From Streptomyces mutabilis (lineage in GTDB: Bacteria > Actinomycetota > Actinomycetes > Streptomycetales > Streptomycetaceae), in assembly GCF_014649815.1 (NCBI RefSeq), contig NZ_BMTT01000003.1, forward strand, positions 186,001 through 250,000: 64,000 nt of DNA, in the 5' to 3' direction. The notes beneath the pieces are model-generated. The model made no database searches. It saw only the letters and a list, made by a program, of their open reading frames with translations, and was not told the origin of the DNA. Positions 34,480-42,413 of this stretch are shown here, in pieces; positions within the stretch are counted from its first letter, which is position 1, and every line of letters begins with the position of its first letter. Both the position numbers and the translations under genes were made by a program.

Positions 34480-35433
34480 ATGCGGCGCGAGGACGGACAC
34501 CGCGGGGCGGACGACGACCGCGACGCGGAGTCGGTCGAGTCGGTGCTCGACGAGCTCTACACGACGCCGCCGTCCGACTTCGTCCCGCGCCGCACGGAAC
34601 ACGCGGCGGCCGCCAGGGCGGCGGGCCGCGGGGAGGACGCCCGCCGCATCCGCGCGGCCCGCCGGCCCACGCTCGCGGCCTGGGCGGCGAACCTGCTGAC
34701 ACGTTTCCGGCCGGAGGAGAGCCGGCGGTTCCTGGACCTGGGGCAGGCGCTGCGCGAGGCGTACCGCACCCTGGACGCCGACGGTCTCAAGGAGCTCTCC
34801 GCGCAGCGTCGGACCGTCGTCTCCGCGCTGTCCCGGCAGGCCGCCGAACTCGCCGACGAGGCGGGGCACCGACTGTCCGAAGCGGCGCGGCGGGAGGTCG
34901 AGTCGACCCTGCAAGCCGTCCTCGCGGACTCGGACGCGGCCGCGCGATGGGCCGGCGGGCACCTGGAGGGCGCCCTCACCCCGCCGTCGGAGTTCCCCTC
35001 CGGCACCGTCCCGGCCGAACCCGCGCCACGCGAGCGGCCTTCCCGGCCGAAAGCGCCTCCCCCGGGCCGCGCGAAAGACGAACTCGCCGAACGGCGCCGC
35101 AAACGGCAGGAAGAGCTCACCCGTGCCGAGCAGGCCGCGGAACGGGCCGCGCGGCAGGCGCGTGACCGACGGGCGGAACACGCGGACGCCGACGCCTCGC
35201 TGCGACGGACCGGCGACGAACTCCACCGGGCACGCGAGGAGATGTCCGGGGCCGAGCAGCGGCTGCGGCAGGCGCGACAGGAACTGGAGCGGGCCGAACG
35301 GGAACAGCGGGAGTCCGAAGAACGGGAACGCGTGGCGGCTCATGCCCTGGACCGGGCCGAACGGGAGGCGCATGCGGCGGCACAGAAGGTGGATCGTCTG
35401 GCCGGCCGGGTCAAGTCCGGCCGGGTCGAGTAG
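34480..35433 (+). CDS. Alpha-helical coiled-coil protein, unknown function
   Basis: 317 residues, no membrane segment or signal. The N-terminal part (about 15-165) is helical with LDELYTTPPSDFVPRRTEHA and RRPTLAAWAANLLTRFRPEE. A Pro-rich hinge (170-200) leads to a long Glu/Arg/Ala coiled coil (205-317; repeated AEQAAERAARQARDRR-like heptads). It may organise DNA or a protein complex. I remember similar anonymous Streptomyces proteins only. A strong AAAGGAGGCGGAGG sequence precedes ATG 34480. It lies 39 bases after the DUF488 gene on the same strand, so an operon is likely. Confidence 0.75.
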   Translation: MRREDGHRGADDDRDAESVESVLDELYTTPPSDFVPRRTEHAAAARAAGRGEDARRIRAARRPTLAAWAANLLTRFRPEESRRFLDLGQALREAYRTLDADGLKELSAQRRTVVSALSRQAAELADEAGHRLSEAARREVESTLQAVLADSDAAARWAGGHLEGALTPPSEFPSGTVPAEPAPRERPSRPKAPPPGRAKDELAERRRKRQEELTRAEQAAERAARQARDRRAEHADADASLRRTGDELHRAREEMSGAEQRLRQARQELERAEREQRESEERERVAAHALDRAEREAHAAAQKVDRLAGRVKSGRVE

Positions 35434-35522
35434 TACGCCCGCGCGTCTGAGTACCCGTACTCATGAGACGCCCCTCCCGTCGGGGGAGGCTTGCCGTGTC
35501 AGCCGTCCAGAGGGAGCCCAAC

Positions 35523-35864
35523 GTGCACGTCGTCGGCCGAGTTCACAGTCCGTCAGCCGTACGCGGAGAGCGAAACGCCACATGGCCCGTCGTGGGGCTC
35601 GCACTGGCCTGCGCGGCGGCCGCCGCGGTGCTGACCGGCTGCTCCACGGAGGAGGCGACCTGCGGCGGTGGCGAGTACCCGGTCCTCGCCGTCGGCGGCA
35701 CCGGCAGCGCGTGCGTCCCCAACGGCGAGGAACCGCCCGAGGGTTACACCCGTTACCCAAAGGGCAAGGTGCCCGAGCACGTCGGCGACGAGTGGGACAC
35801 CTACTGGCAGACGCACACCGTAGACAAGGACGGGAACATCGTGGAGGTGCCCGAGGGTCAGTGA
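35523..35864 (+). CDS. Small secreted lipoprotein
   Basis: 113 residues. The signal ends with the lipobox VLTGCS (Cys about 41). The mature part has a Cys pair (CGGGEYPVLAVGGTGSAC) and a conserved tail GYTRYPKGKVPEHVGDEWD. Streptomycete lipoproteins of this pattern, often in several copies, are known only as hypothetical. GTG 35523 is chosen because GGGAG lies seven bases before it; an ATG at 35463 would add an unlikely 20-residue basic extension. Confidence 0.75.
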   Translation: MHVVGRVHSPSAVRGERNATWPVVGLALACAAAAAVLTGCSTEEATCGGGEYPVLAVGGTGSACVPNGEEPPEGYTRYPKGKVPEHVGDEWDTYWQTHTVDKDGNIVEVPEGQ

Positions 35865-35914
35865 GCGGGGGGTGTTCGCGATCCGAACGCACACACGAGG
35901 AAATGAGGCGGGAC

Positions 35915-35942
35915 ATACCACGGTGACGGCCATACGTGGTAT
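35915..35942. promoter_or_regulatory. Inverted repeat upstream of the histone-like gene
   Basis: ATACCAC (35915-35921) and GTGGTAT (35936-35942), 14-base spacer. The right arm is part of a further palindrome GGTATACC (35938-35945). It lies about 100 bases before ATG 36044. Candidate operator. Confidence 0.5.
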
Positions 35943-36043
35943 ACCGGCCGGGCGCCGATCGGACATGGTCCCCATGTCCCGCGCCCGATGTCCCAACGTT
36001 CCTCCCGAGCCTTCACGGCCGCGAATCGAGGAGAGTCAACAGC

Positions 36044-36832
36044 ATGTCCGAGAGTACGACGCAGCCCGCCACCGAACTGGCCTCGCAGTACAGCGTCCAG
36101 GTGACCGACGACCTGGAGCGCAACATCAAGGAGCAGGAACGCATCGGCGCGGAGATCACCGCCCTCCAGCAGCAGCTTGCCGCGCTGCAGCACGACCACG
36201 CCCTGCTGGTGAACATGCAGCAGGCGCTCGGCATCACCTCGGCGCAGTCCCAGCCGGCGACCGCGCCGGAGCCCGCCGCCGCGACCGACTCGGCCGGCGT
36301 GCCCGCACCCCGTGACGGCGCCGCCGCGGAGCCGGCCGCCGGCAAGCGGACGCGGGGCCGCAAGGCCGCCGCCGCCCCCAAGCGCGCCGCCGCCCCGAAG
36401 CCGGGTGCCAAGCCGGCCGCGAAGTCCGCGACCAGGTCGAGGTCGGCCGCGAAGTCCGCCCCCGAGCGGGCCGCGAAGTCGTCCACTAAGGCCGCCGGGA
36501 AGCCCGCGGCGAAGAAGCCGTCGTCGGGGACCGCGCCCGCCAAGCAGGCCGCCGCCCAGCCCACACTGGTCGAGCTGGTGCGCACCCACCTCACCGAACA
36601 GAGTGAGCCGCGCTCCGCCGCCGAGGTCGCCACAGCACTCGGTCGGGCGAACTCGGAACGCACCATCAAGACCACGGTCGTGCGCACCACTCTCGAGGGG
36701 CTCGTCGCCAGGAACCAGGCGCAGCGCACCAAGCAGGGCACCTCGGTCTACTACACCGCCACCGACGTGCCCGAGGCGGCGAAGCAGCCGGACGCCGGGG
36801 CGAAGACGCCGGCCGCACAGGACCGGGACTGA
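36044..36832 (+). CDS. Histone-like regulatory protein: coiled coil, Lys/Ala-rich linker, winged helix
   Basis: 262 residues. A helical N-terminus (about 20-70: DDLERNIKEQERIGAEITAL) should dimerise. A linker (about 95-175) full of PAAK/AAKS units resembles histone H1 and HupS tails. The C-terminal domain (about 180-240: TLVELVRTHLTEQSEPRSAA, then TIKTTVVRTTLEGLVARNQA) has a winged-helix look. It is very likely a DNA-binding, nucleoid-associated protein. GAGGAGA precedes ATG 36044. An inverted repeat lies upstream, possibly autoregulatory. Confidence 0.75.
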   Translation: MSESTTQPATELASQYSVQVTDDLERNIKEQERIGAEITALQQQLAALQHDHALLVNMQQALGITSAQSQPATAPEPAAATDSAGVPAPRDGAAAEPAAGKRTRGRKAAAAPKRAAAPKPGAKPAAKSATRSRSAAKSAPERAAKSSTKAAGKPAAKKPSSGTAPAKQAAAQPTLVELVRTHLTEQSEPRSAAEVATALGRANSERTIKTTVVRTTLEGLVARNQAQRTKQGTSVYYTATDVPEAAKQPDAGAKTPAAQDRD

Positions 36833-36926
36833 CGGCCGCGGCACCCGGCACCGCCGGGTGGTGACCCCGTCCTCCCTCGCCGTGCGGCCGCGCGCGGCCG
36901 GAGGAGAACGGGGCGAGTATCGGTGG

Positions 36927-37811
36927 ATGGGTGTTGTACTGCCGGTGCTCTTCGCGCTCCTCGCCGCGTTCAGCAACGCGCTGGCCACCGTGCTCCAGCG
37001 CCGGGCGGCGTTGACCGTGCCCCAGTCCCAGGGTTTCCGCCCGGGGCTCGTCGTCGACCTGTTGCGGCGGCCGGTCTGGCTCGGCGGCATGCTGGCCGTG
37101 GTCGTCGCCGGTGCGGGGCAGGCGGTGGCCCTGGCGACGGGGCCGCTGTCACTCGTACAGCCGCTGTTCGTGCTGGAGCTTCCGCTGGCGATGTTGCTGG
37201 CCTCGCTGATGACCGGCCGCCATCTGGCCCCCTCCCTGTGGCTGGCCGTGGGCGGGGTGGTCGTCGGACTGGGAGTCGCGCTGGCGTCGGCCGCGCCGGA
37301 CGCCGGCCGGGACGACGTGCCTCTTGACCGGTGGCTGCCGACGCTGGTGGCCTGTGCCGGAGCGGCGGTGCTGCTGGCGGCGGCCGGTCTCAGGCGCCCC
37401 GTCGGCAAGGTCCGCGCCGGTTGCCTCGGTGCGGCCACCGCGGTGTGCTACGCGCTGACGGCGGCTCTGATGAAGGACTCCATGCACGTCCTGGACGCCG
37501 ACGGCCTGACCGGCTTTCTGACCACGTGGCAGACGTACGGCTTCGCCGCGGCCGGTGTGGCCGCGGTGCTCCTGCTGGAGCACGCCATGCAGGGCGGCCC
37601 CCTGGTCGCTTCCCAGCCCGCCCTCACTTTGGGGGACGTCGCGGTGAGTCTCATGCTCGGCGTGGTCCTCTACCGCGAGGAGGTACGGGCCGGCTGGTGG
37701 GTCCTGCCGCAGTTGCTCGGGGTCGCCCTCATCGTCGCGGGGGTCCGGACGCTCGCCCGGCGAGGCGCGGATCTGCGCGAAACGAACAGGATGCCCGAAG
37801 CCACCGGCTGA
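36927..37811 (+). CDS. DMT-superfamily (EamA/NIPA-like) transporter
   Basis: 294 residues, about nine to ten membrane helices in two EamA-like repeats. It begins VLPVLFALLAAFSNALATVL, followed by the LATGPLSLVQPLFVLELPLA helix pair and the second repeat LVASQPALTLGDVAVSLMLG. Families like this export small metabolites or, in the NIPA branch, transport Mg2+. The cargo cannot be read from sequence. ATG 36927 lies 95 bases after the histone-like gene on the same strand. Confidence 0.8.
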   Translation: MGVVLPVLFALLAAFSNALATVLQRRAALTVPQSQGFRPGLVVDLLRRPVWLGGMLAVVVAGAGQAVALATGPLSLVQPLFVLELPLAMLLASLMTGRHLAPSLWLAVGGVVVGLGVALASAAPDAGRDDVPLDRWLPTLVACAGAAVLLAAAGLRRPVGKVRAGCLGAATAVCYALTAALMKDSMHVLDADGLTGFLTTWQTYGFAAAGVAAVLLLEHAMQGGPLVASQPALTLGDVAVSLMLGVVLYREEVRAGWWVLPQLLGVALIVAGVRTLARRGADLRETNRMPEATG

Positions 37812-37854
37812 GGCACAGTGGTCGCAGATCGCTGGGCGACCACGAGGAACGGCA

Positions 37855-38128
37855 TGTCGCAGGCCACTGCTTCCGGCACCGACGGGGAGGCCCCGCCGGC
37901 CGCCAAGCTACCGCTGTTCACCCTGACGACCATGGTCGTCGGGTCGATGGTGGGTGCCGGGGTGTTCTCGCTGCCGGGGCGGTTCGCCGAGGAGACCGGC
38001 GTGGCGGGAGCGCTGGTCGCGCGGGGCAGGCGGCTGTTCTCCCCGGTGGAACTCGTGGTCCTCGCGTCTCCGCGGCCGGCGCGGTCCTGGGCGTCGTCGC
38101 GCTGGCCGCCGGATGGATCAGCCTGTGA
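37855..38128 (+). pseudogene. arcD: Arginine/ornithine-type antiporter with its middle deleted
   Basis: The first ~55 codons (ATG 37855) encode LPLFTLTTMVVGSMVGAGVF, helix 1 of APC-family antiporters, then LPGRFAEETGVAGAL. The sequence jumps to the end of the same kind of protein, readable in another frame as AGAVLGVVALAAGWISL with a stop at 38126-38128. About 400 residues in between are missing. The functional gene would lie directly upstream of arginine deiminase, as arcD does in arc operons. Confidence 0.75.
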
Positions 38129-38173
38129 GCCCCTTCCCTCCGTCCCCCGTCCCGCACCTCTCAGGGAGGCCGT

Positions 38174-39436
38174 GTGACCAGCAACGAAAGCGCCGTGCAG
38201 CCCGCGCTCGGCGTCCACTCCGAGGTCGGCCGGCTGCGCAAGGTCCTGGTGTGTTCGCCCGGCCTCGCGCACCGGCGGCTGACGCCGACCAACTCCGACG
38301 ACCTGCTCTTCGACGACGTGATGTGGGTGGAGAACGCCCAGCGCGACCATGCCGCGTTCGTCGGCGAACTGCGCCGGCGCGGGGTGGAGGTGGTGGAGCT
38401 GCACGACCTGCTGGCGCAGATCATGGCGATCCCCCAGGCGAAGGCGTGGGTCCTGGACCGCAAGATCGTCGCCAACCAGGTCGGCGTCGGACTCATCGAC
38501 GCCACCCGCGCCTACCTGGAGACCCTGTCGACCAGGGAGCTGGCCGAGTACCTGGTCGGCGGACTCGCCGTCGGCGACCTGCCCGAGGACTCCCGCTCCC
38601 CGTACCTCGCCCTCGCCCGCGAGTCCACCGGCGCCCGCGAATACCTGATGCCGCCGCTGCCCAACACCCTGTACACCCGCGACACCACCTGCTGGCTGTA
38701 CGGCGGGGTCACACTCAACCCCTTGTACTGGCCCGCACGGCACGACGAGACCCTGCTGATGAAGGCGATCTACACCTTCCACCCCGACTTCCGGGGTTCG
38801 AAGGTGTGGTGGGGCGATCCCGAACTCGACTGGGGCCAGGCCACCTTCGAGGGCGGCGACATCATGCCGGTGGGCAACGGTGTCGTCCTCATGGGCATGG
38901 GCGAGCGCACCTCCCGCCAGGCCATCACCCAGGTCGCCGCGTCACTGTTCCGCAGCGGCGCGGCCGAGCACGTCGTCGTGGCCGTGATGCCGAAGCTGCG
39001 GTCCGCGATGCACCTGGACACGGTGTTCACCTTCGCCGACCGCGACGTGGTGACCCTCTACCCGCGCATCGTGGACGCGGTGCACACCTTCTCGCTGCGC
39101 CCCGGCGACCGGGCCCCCGGCTTCGACGTCGTCGACGAGGGCACGGCGCCGTTCGTCGACGTCGTCGCCAAGGCGCTCGGACTGTCCTCGCTGCGGGTGG
39201 TGGAGACGGGCGGCGACGCCCACGCCTCCGAACGCCAGCAGTGGGACAGCGGCAACAACGCCGTCGCGATCGAACCGGGCGTGGTGTTCACCTACGACCG
39301 CAACACCCTCACCAACGCCCTGCTGCGCGAGGCCCGCGTCGAGGTCGTCACCATCGTGGGCGCGGAACTGGGCCGGGGCCGCGGTGGCGGGCACTGCATG
39401 ACCTGCCCGCTGGTACGGGACCCCGTCGACTTCTGA
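38174..39436 (+). CDS. arcA: Arginine deiminase
   Basis: 420 residues, full length. It hydrolyses L-arginine to citrulline and ammonia, the first step of the ADI pathway. Guanidine-modifying-enzyme motifs are intact: [28 protein letters not shown], and nucleophile Cys408 in [12 protein letters not shown] 38174 follows GGGAGG. Genes for ornithine carbamoyltransferase and carbamate kinase (arcBC) do not follow, and the antiporter before it is gutted, so the arginine must enter and the citrulline be used by other systems. Confidence 0.93.
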   Translation: MTSNESAVQPALGVHSEVGRLRKVLVCSPGLAHRRLTPTNSDDLLFDDVMWVENAQRDHAAFVGELRRRGVEVVELHDLLAQIMAIPQAKAWVLDRKIVANQVGVGLIDATRAYLETLSTRELAEYLVGGLAVGDLPEDSRSPYLALARESTGAREYLMPPLPNTLYTRDTTCWLYGGVTLNPLYWPARHDETLLMKAIYTFHPDFRGSKVWWGDPELDWGQATFEGGDIMPVGNGVVLMGMGERTSRQAITQVAASLFRSGAAEHVVVAVMPKLRSAMHLDTVFTFADRDVVTLYPRIVDAVHTFSLRPGDRAPGFDVVDEGTAPFVDVVAKALGLSSLRVVETGGDAHASERQQWDSGNNAVAIEPGVVFTYDRNTLTNALLREARVEVVTIVGAELGRGRGGGHCMTCPLVRDPVDF

Positions 39437-39463
39437 CCGTCCCCGGAGCGCCCCGGCCGCCCG

Positions 39464-39742
39464 TCACCGGCAGAACCCGTACGCCTGCTCCAGCCACCGG
39501 TGCAGCGCCGTGTGCACACTGCCGGGGAGCTCGCTGAGCCGTTCGATGGCGGCCCGGTCCCCGGCGGAGGGCGCGATGCCGGCCGCGGTCAGCAGGGCGA
39601 GCAGGTCCAGTCGGCGCAGGTCGACGGGGTCGATGCGGCTGGGGACGCGTCCGGCGGGGTTGGGCGGCTGGAGCAGGAAGTCGCCGCCGGTGTCGCGGGA
39701 GCGCGCCGGGTCGGCGGCGGTCGGGGCAGTCATGGTGTGCAT
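39464..39742 (-). CDS. Small hypothetical protein (92 aa)
   Basis: 92 residues, not recognised. The front part is hydrophilic (FLLQPPNPAGRVPSRIDPVD). The rear is helical (LRRLDLLALLTAAGIAP, AAIERLSELPGSVHTALHRW) and ends in GFCR. GGAGG lies eight bases before ATG 39742, which supports a real gene. It is convergent with arcA and lies 110 bases downstream of the metallo-hydrolase gene on the same strand. Confidence 0.6.
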   Translation of the reverse strand: MHTMTAPTAADPARSRDTGGDFLLQPPNPAGRVPSRIDPVDLRRLDLLALLTAAGIAPSAGDRAAIERLSELPGSVHTALHRWLEQAYGFCR

Positions 39743-39852
39743 ACCGCGGTCCTCCACTTGGTGGGTCGCCGTTCTCGACGGGAAGAGACACCGGCGCGGC
39801 GACGGCGGTTGCGGACCGGACGCCGGACCACACGGTGGATGCAATCGGCGCC

Positions 39853-40743
39853 TTATCGCACGAATCGGCCGGGCACGGGCTTGAGTCGGTACGCGTCCTT
39901 CTGGCGGACGACCCGGCCCGCGGTGGGGGGCGGGAAGTGGGTGCCCAGCACCAGCGTGTCCGTACCGGCCAGCGAGGCCAGCAGGGAGCGCCGGGACGAC
40001 TCGGCGCGCGCCGGGTCGATGTCCACGCAACTGCCCAGTGCGGGGTGGGCGAGTTGCACGGGATGGTGGACGCAGTCCCCGGTGACGATCGCGCCGGCGC
40101 CGGGTTCGCCCACCCGCACGGTGACGTGGCCCGGTGTGTGTCCTGGGGTCGGCAGGAGTCGCAGGCCGGGTGCGAGGTCGGTTCCCTCGGCGGGGACCTC
40201 CACGGCGTCGAGGAGCCCGGCGTCCTCGACCGGGTCGACAGAGTCCCGGAACATCTGGCGCCGCGGTTCGTCCATGGCGTACCCGGCCCAGAATTCGCGC
40301 TCGGCGCGGGAGACGACGTAGCGGGCGTTGGGGAAGGTGGGGACCCAGCCGGCGTCCGTCCGCCTCGTGTTCCAGCCGACGTGGTCGGTGTGCAGGTGGG
40401 TCAGGATCACCAGATCGACGGTGTCCGGGTGGAAGCCCGCCCCGGTGAGCCGCTCCAGGTAGTCCGTGCGCAGGTTGTGCCAGGCGGGGTTCGCGCGCGT
40501 CTTGCCGTTGCCGATGCCGGTGTCGACGAGGACGCGCAGCCCGCCGGTGGTCAGGGCGAAGCTGTGGCTGCCGAGCCGCAGGACGCCGTCCTCGTCGGCG
40601 AAGTCGGGGTGCAGCCATCGCTCGCGGGTGACCACGTCCGGGGTGGCGCCGGGCAGCAGCCAGGGTCCGGTGGCGGGCGGCAGGAGGGTTTCGTCGATGC
40701 GGTGGACGGCGGTGTCGCCCACGGTCCAGGAGGGGGTCTGCAT
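39853..40743 (-). CDS. Metallo-beta-lactamase-fold hydrolase
   Basis: 296 residues. The metal-binding motif THLHTDHVGW supplies His116, His118, Asp120 and His121. Further ligands follow in TPGHTPGH and TGDCVHHP, and a late His is in VLGTHFPPPT, so two zinc ions are expected. It belongs to the lactonase/arylsulfatase-like branch; a ring-opening or ester hydrolysis role is likely. Divergent from the AtzG-amidase operon. A 21-22 bp element shared with that operon lies 28 bases upstream of its ATG, so both probably answer to the TetR protein encoded downstream. Confidence 0.85.
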   Translation of the reverse strand: MQTPSWTVGDTAVHRIDETLLPPATGPWLLPGATPDVVTRERWLHPDFADEDGVLRLGSHSFALTTGGLRVLVDTGIGNGKTRANPAWHNLRTDYLERLTGAGFHPDTVDLVILTHLHTDHVGWNTRRTDAGWVPTFPNARYVVSRAEREFWAGYAMDEPRRQMFRDSVDPVEDAGLLDAVEVPAEGTDLAPGLRLLPTPGHTPGHVTVRVGEPGAGAIVTGDCVHHPVQLAHPALGSCVDIDPARAESSRRSLLASLAGTDTLVLGTHFPPPTAGRVVRQKDAYRLKPVPGRFVR

Positions 40744-40770
40744 GTCGGTGCCGTCTTTCGTCGAGGCAGC

Positions 40771-40792
40771 TAAAAGCTATTGATTTGCGTTT
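40771..40792 (-). promoter_or_regulatory. Operator copy 1 (MBL-hydrolase side)
   Basis: Read on the minus strand: AACGCAAAT-CAATA-GCTTTTA. It matches the copy at 40818-40838 at most positions (AACGCAAA..CA.TAGC.TT..A). Confidence 0.6.
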
Positions 40793-40817
40793 GGACACCG
40801 TAGGGCCTAGGGTCTTC

Positions 40818-40838
40818 TAACGCAAACCATTAGCGTTA
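40818..40838 (+). promoter_or_regulatory. Operator copy 2 (AtzG-amidase side)
   Basis: Inverted repeat TAACGC (40818-40823), nine bases AAACCATTA, GCGTTA (40833-40838), ending 31 bases before the first start codon of the operon. Related copies lie at 40771-40792 and 42383-42403. Confidence 0.65.
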
Positions 40839-40869
40839 AGCGAGTGAGTGCCAGAAGGAAGGGATCCCC

Positions 40870-41028
40870 GTGCCCAGCCCTGAAGAGGACCGCGGAGCCG
40901 TTGTCGCGGCGACCGCCCGGCACATCCACACCGTCGTCTCGGTGCTGCGGGAGCTGGACCTCGGCGACACGCCCCCCGCCGCGGCCTTCCACGCCGACGA
41001 GGAAGGGGTGCGCCGTGCGGCCGTATGA
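40870..41028 (+). CDS. AtzG/GatC-like small subunit (DUF4089-type)
   Basis: 52 residues. The core AARHIHTVVSVLRELDLGDT, then PPAAAFHAD, resembles AtzG-like proteins: GatC-type small partners that wrap around an amidase (as AtzG does for AtzE) and stabilise it. The protein is shorter than most (about 60-70 residues), lacking part of the first helix. GTG 40870 follows GAAGGAAGGG. Its last 14 bases overlap the amidase gene, so the two are translated together, as expected for a complex. Confidence 0.65.
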   Translation: MPSPEEDRGAVVAATARHIHTVVSVLRELDLGDTPPAAAFHADEEGVRRAAV

Positions 41029-42385
41029 GCTGTCCCTGACCGCGGCCGCCGACGCGATCCGCGGCCGGCGGCTCTCCCCGGTCGACCTGGTGAACTCGGT
41101 GCTGGAACGCGCCCGGGAGGTGCAGCCGGGGCTGGGCGCGTACGTGACGATCACGGCGGACCGGGCCGGCGCCGCGGCGCGCGCGGCCGAGCGGGAGGTG
41201 GCGAGCGGCCGTGTCCGCGGGCCGCTGCACGGTGTCCCCATGGGCCTGAAGGACCTGATCGACGTGGCCGGTACGGCGACCACCGCGAGTTCCCGGGTCC
41301 GCGCCGGCCACCGCGCGCAGGCCGACAGCACGGTCGCCGCCCGACTGGCGGAGGCCGGTGCCGTGCTGGTCGGCAAGACCCACACCCACGAGTTCGCCTA
41401 CGGGCTGACCACGCCCCAGACGCGCAACGCCCGGGACCGGGCCCGGATCGCGGGCGGCTCCAGCGGCGGTTCCGCCGTCGCCGTGGCGGCGGGCGCGGCC
41501 ACCTTCGCCCTCGGCACCGACACCGGCGGATCGATCCGTGTGCCCGCCGCGCTGAACGGCGTCGTCGGCCTCAAGCCGACCTACGGCCTCGTCCCCCGCC
41601 ACGGAGTGACGTCCCTGTCGTGGTCGCTGGACCAAGTGGGCCCGATCACCCGCACCGTCGAGGACGCCGCGCTGGTGCTGGCCGCCGTGGCGGGCCACGA
41701 TCCGCGCGATCCCGCCTCGACGCCCGCCCCCGTGACCGGCCACCGCCGGCCCGCGCGGGACGGCGACCTGACCGGGTTGCGCGTCGGCGTGCCGAGCACC
41801 TACTACTTCGACCACGTCGACCCGGAGGTCGAGACCGCCGTCCGGCGCGCGGTCCGGCGGCTGGCGGAGCTCGGCGCCCGTCTCGTCGACGTGGAGATCC
41901 CGATGGCACGCTACGTGCAGGCGATCCAGTGGGGCCTGATGGTGCCCGAGGCCAGCGCCTACCACGAGCGGACCCTGCGCACCGCCGCCGACCGGTACGA
42001 GGACGACGTCCGCGTACTGCTGGAGGCCGGGGAGCTGATGTCCGCCGGGGACCACCTGCGGGCCCAGCGGGCGCGGACGCTGATGCGGCGGGAGTGGGCG
42101 CGCATGCTCCGGCAGGTCGACGTCGTCGTCGCACCGACCGTGCCGCTCACCGCGGTACCGGCCGGACAGGCGTCCGTGCCCTGGCCCGACGGCACCGTGG
42201 AGGCCGTCTCGGACGCGTATGTCCGGCTCTCCGCGCCGGCCAACATCACCGGCGTCCCCGCGCTGACCGTGCCGGTGGGCGCCGACCGGGCAGGACTGCC
42301 GATCGGCATGCAGGTGATCGGGCGCCCGTTCGACGAGGCCACCGTGGTGCGGGTCGGCCACGCCTACGAACGGAGCACCGCTTGA
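41015..42385 (+). CDS. Amidase-signature family hydrolase
   Basis: 456 residues. The Ser-cisSer-Lys triad is complete: Lys79 (GLKDLIDV), Ser149 (GGSSGGS) and nucleophile Ser173 (GTDTGGSIRVPAAL). It cleaves a C-N amide bond; close relatives include AtzE and GatA. With an AtzG-like partner, an AtzE-type role (amide or biuret-like intermediate) is the leading idea, though the true substrate is unknown. GTG 41015 follows GGAAGGGG and overlaps the small subunit gene. The downstream TetR gene starts 29 bases later. Confidence 0.88.
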   Translation: MRPYELSLTAAADAIRGRRLSPVDLVNSVLERAREVQPGLGAYVTITADRAGAAARAAEREVASGRVRGPLHGVPMGLKDLIDVAGTATTASSRVRAGHRAQADSTVAARLAEAGAVLVGKTHTHEFAYGLTTPQTRNARDRARIAGGSSGGSAVAVAAGAATFALGTDTGGSIRVPAALNGVVGLKPTYGLVPRHGVTSLSWSLDQVGPITRTVEDAALVLAAVAGHDPRDPASTPAPVTGHRRPARDGDLTGLRVGVPSTYYFDHVDPEVETAVRRAVRRLAELGARLVDVEIPMARYVQAIQWGLMVPEASAYHERTLRTAADRYEDDVRVLLEAGELMSAGDHLRAQRARTLMRREWARMLRQVDVVVAPTVPLTAVPAGQASVPWPDGTVEAVSDAYVRLSAPANITGVPALTVPVGADRAGLPIGMQVIGRPFDEATVVRVGHAYERSTA

Positions 42386-42403
42386 CGCAAGGTGTTTGCT
42401 TTA
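42383..42403 (+). promoter_or_regulatory. Operator copy 3 (before tetR)
   Basis: TGACGC-AAGGTGTTT-GCTTTA has the same 21-base layout as the copy at 40818 (TAACGC..GCGTTA). It sits 10 bases upstream of the TetR ATG, overlapping the amidase stop. Confidence 0.55.
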
Positions 42404-42413
42404 AGGTGTGGGC

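Noticed and set aside
36312..36926. An N-terminal extension of the DMT transporter overlapping the histone-like gene
   Set aside because: The extension is the shifted frame of the Lys/Ala-rich linker (Pro/Arg-rich nonsense); the first membrane helix starts at ATG 36927.
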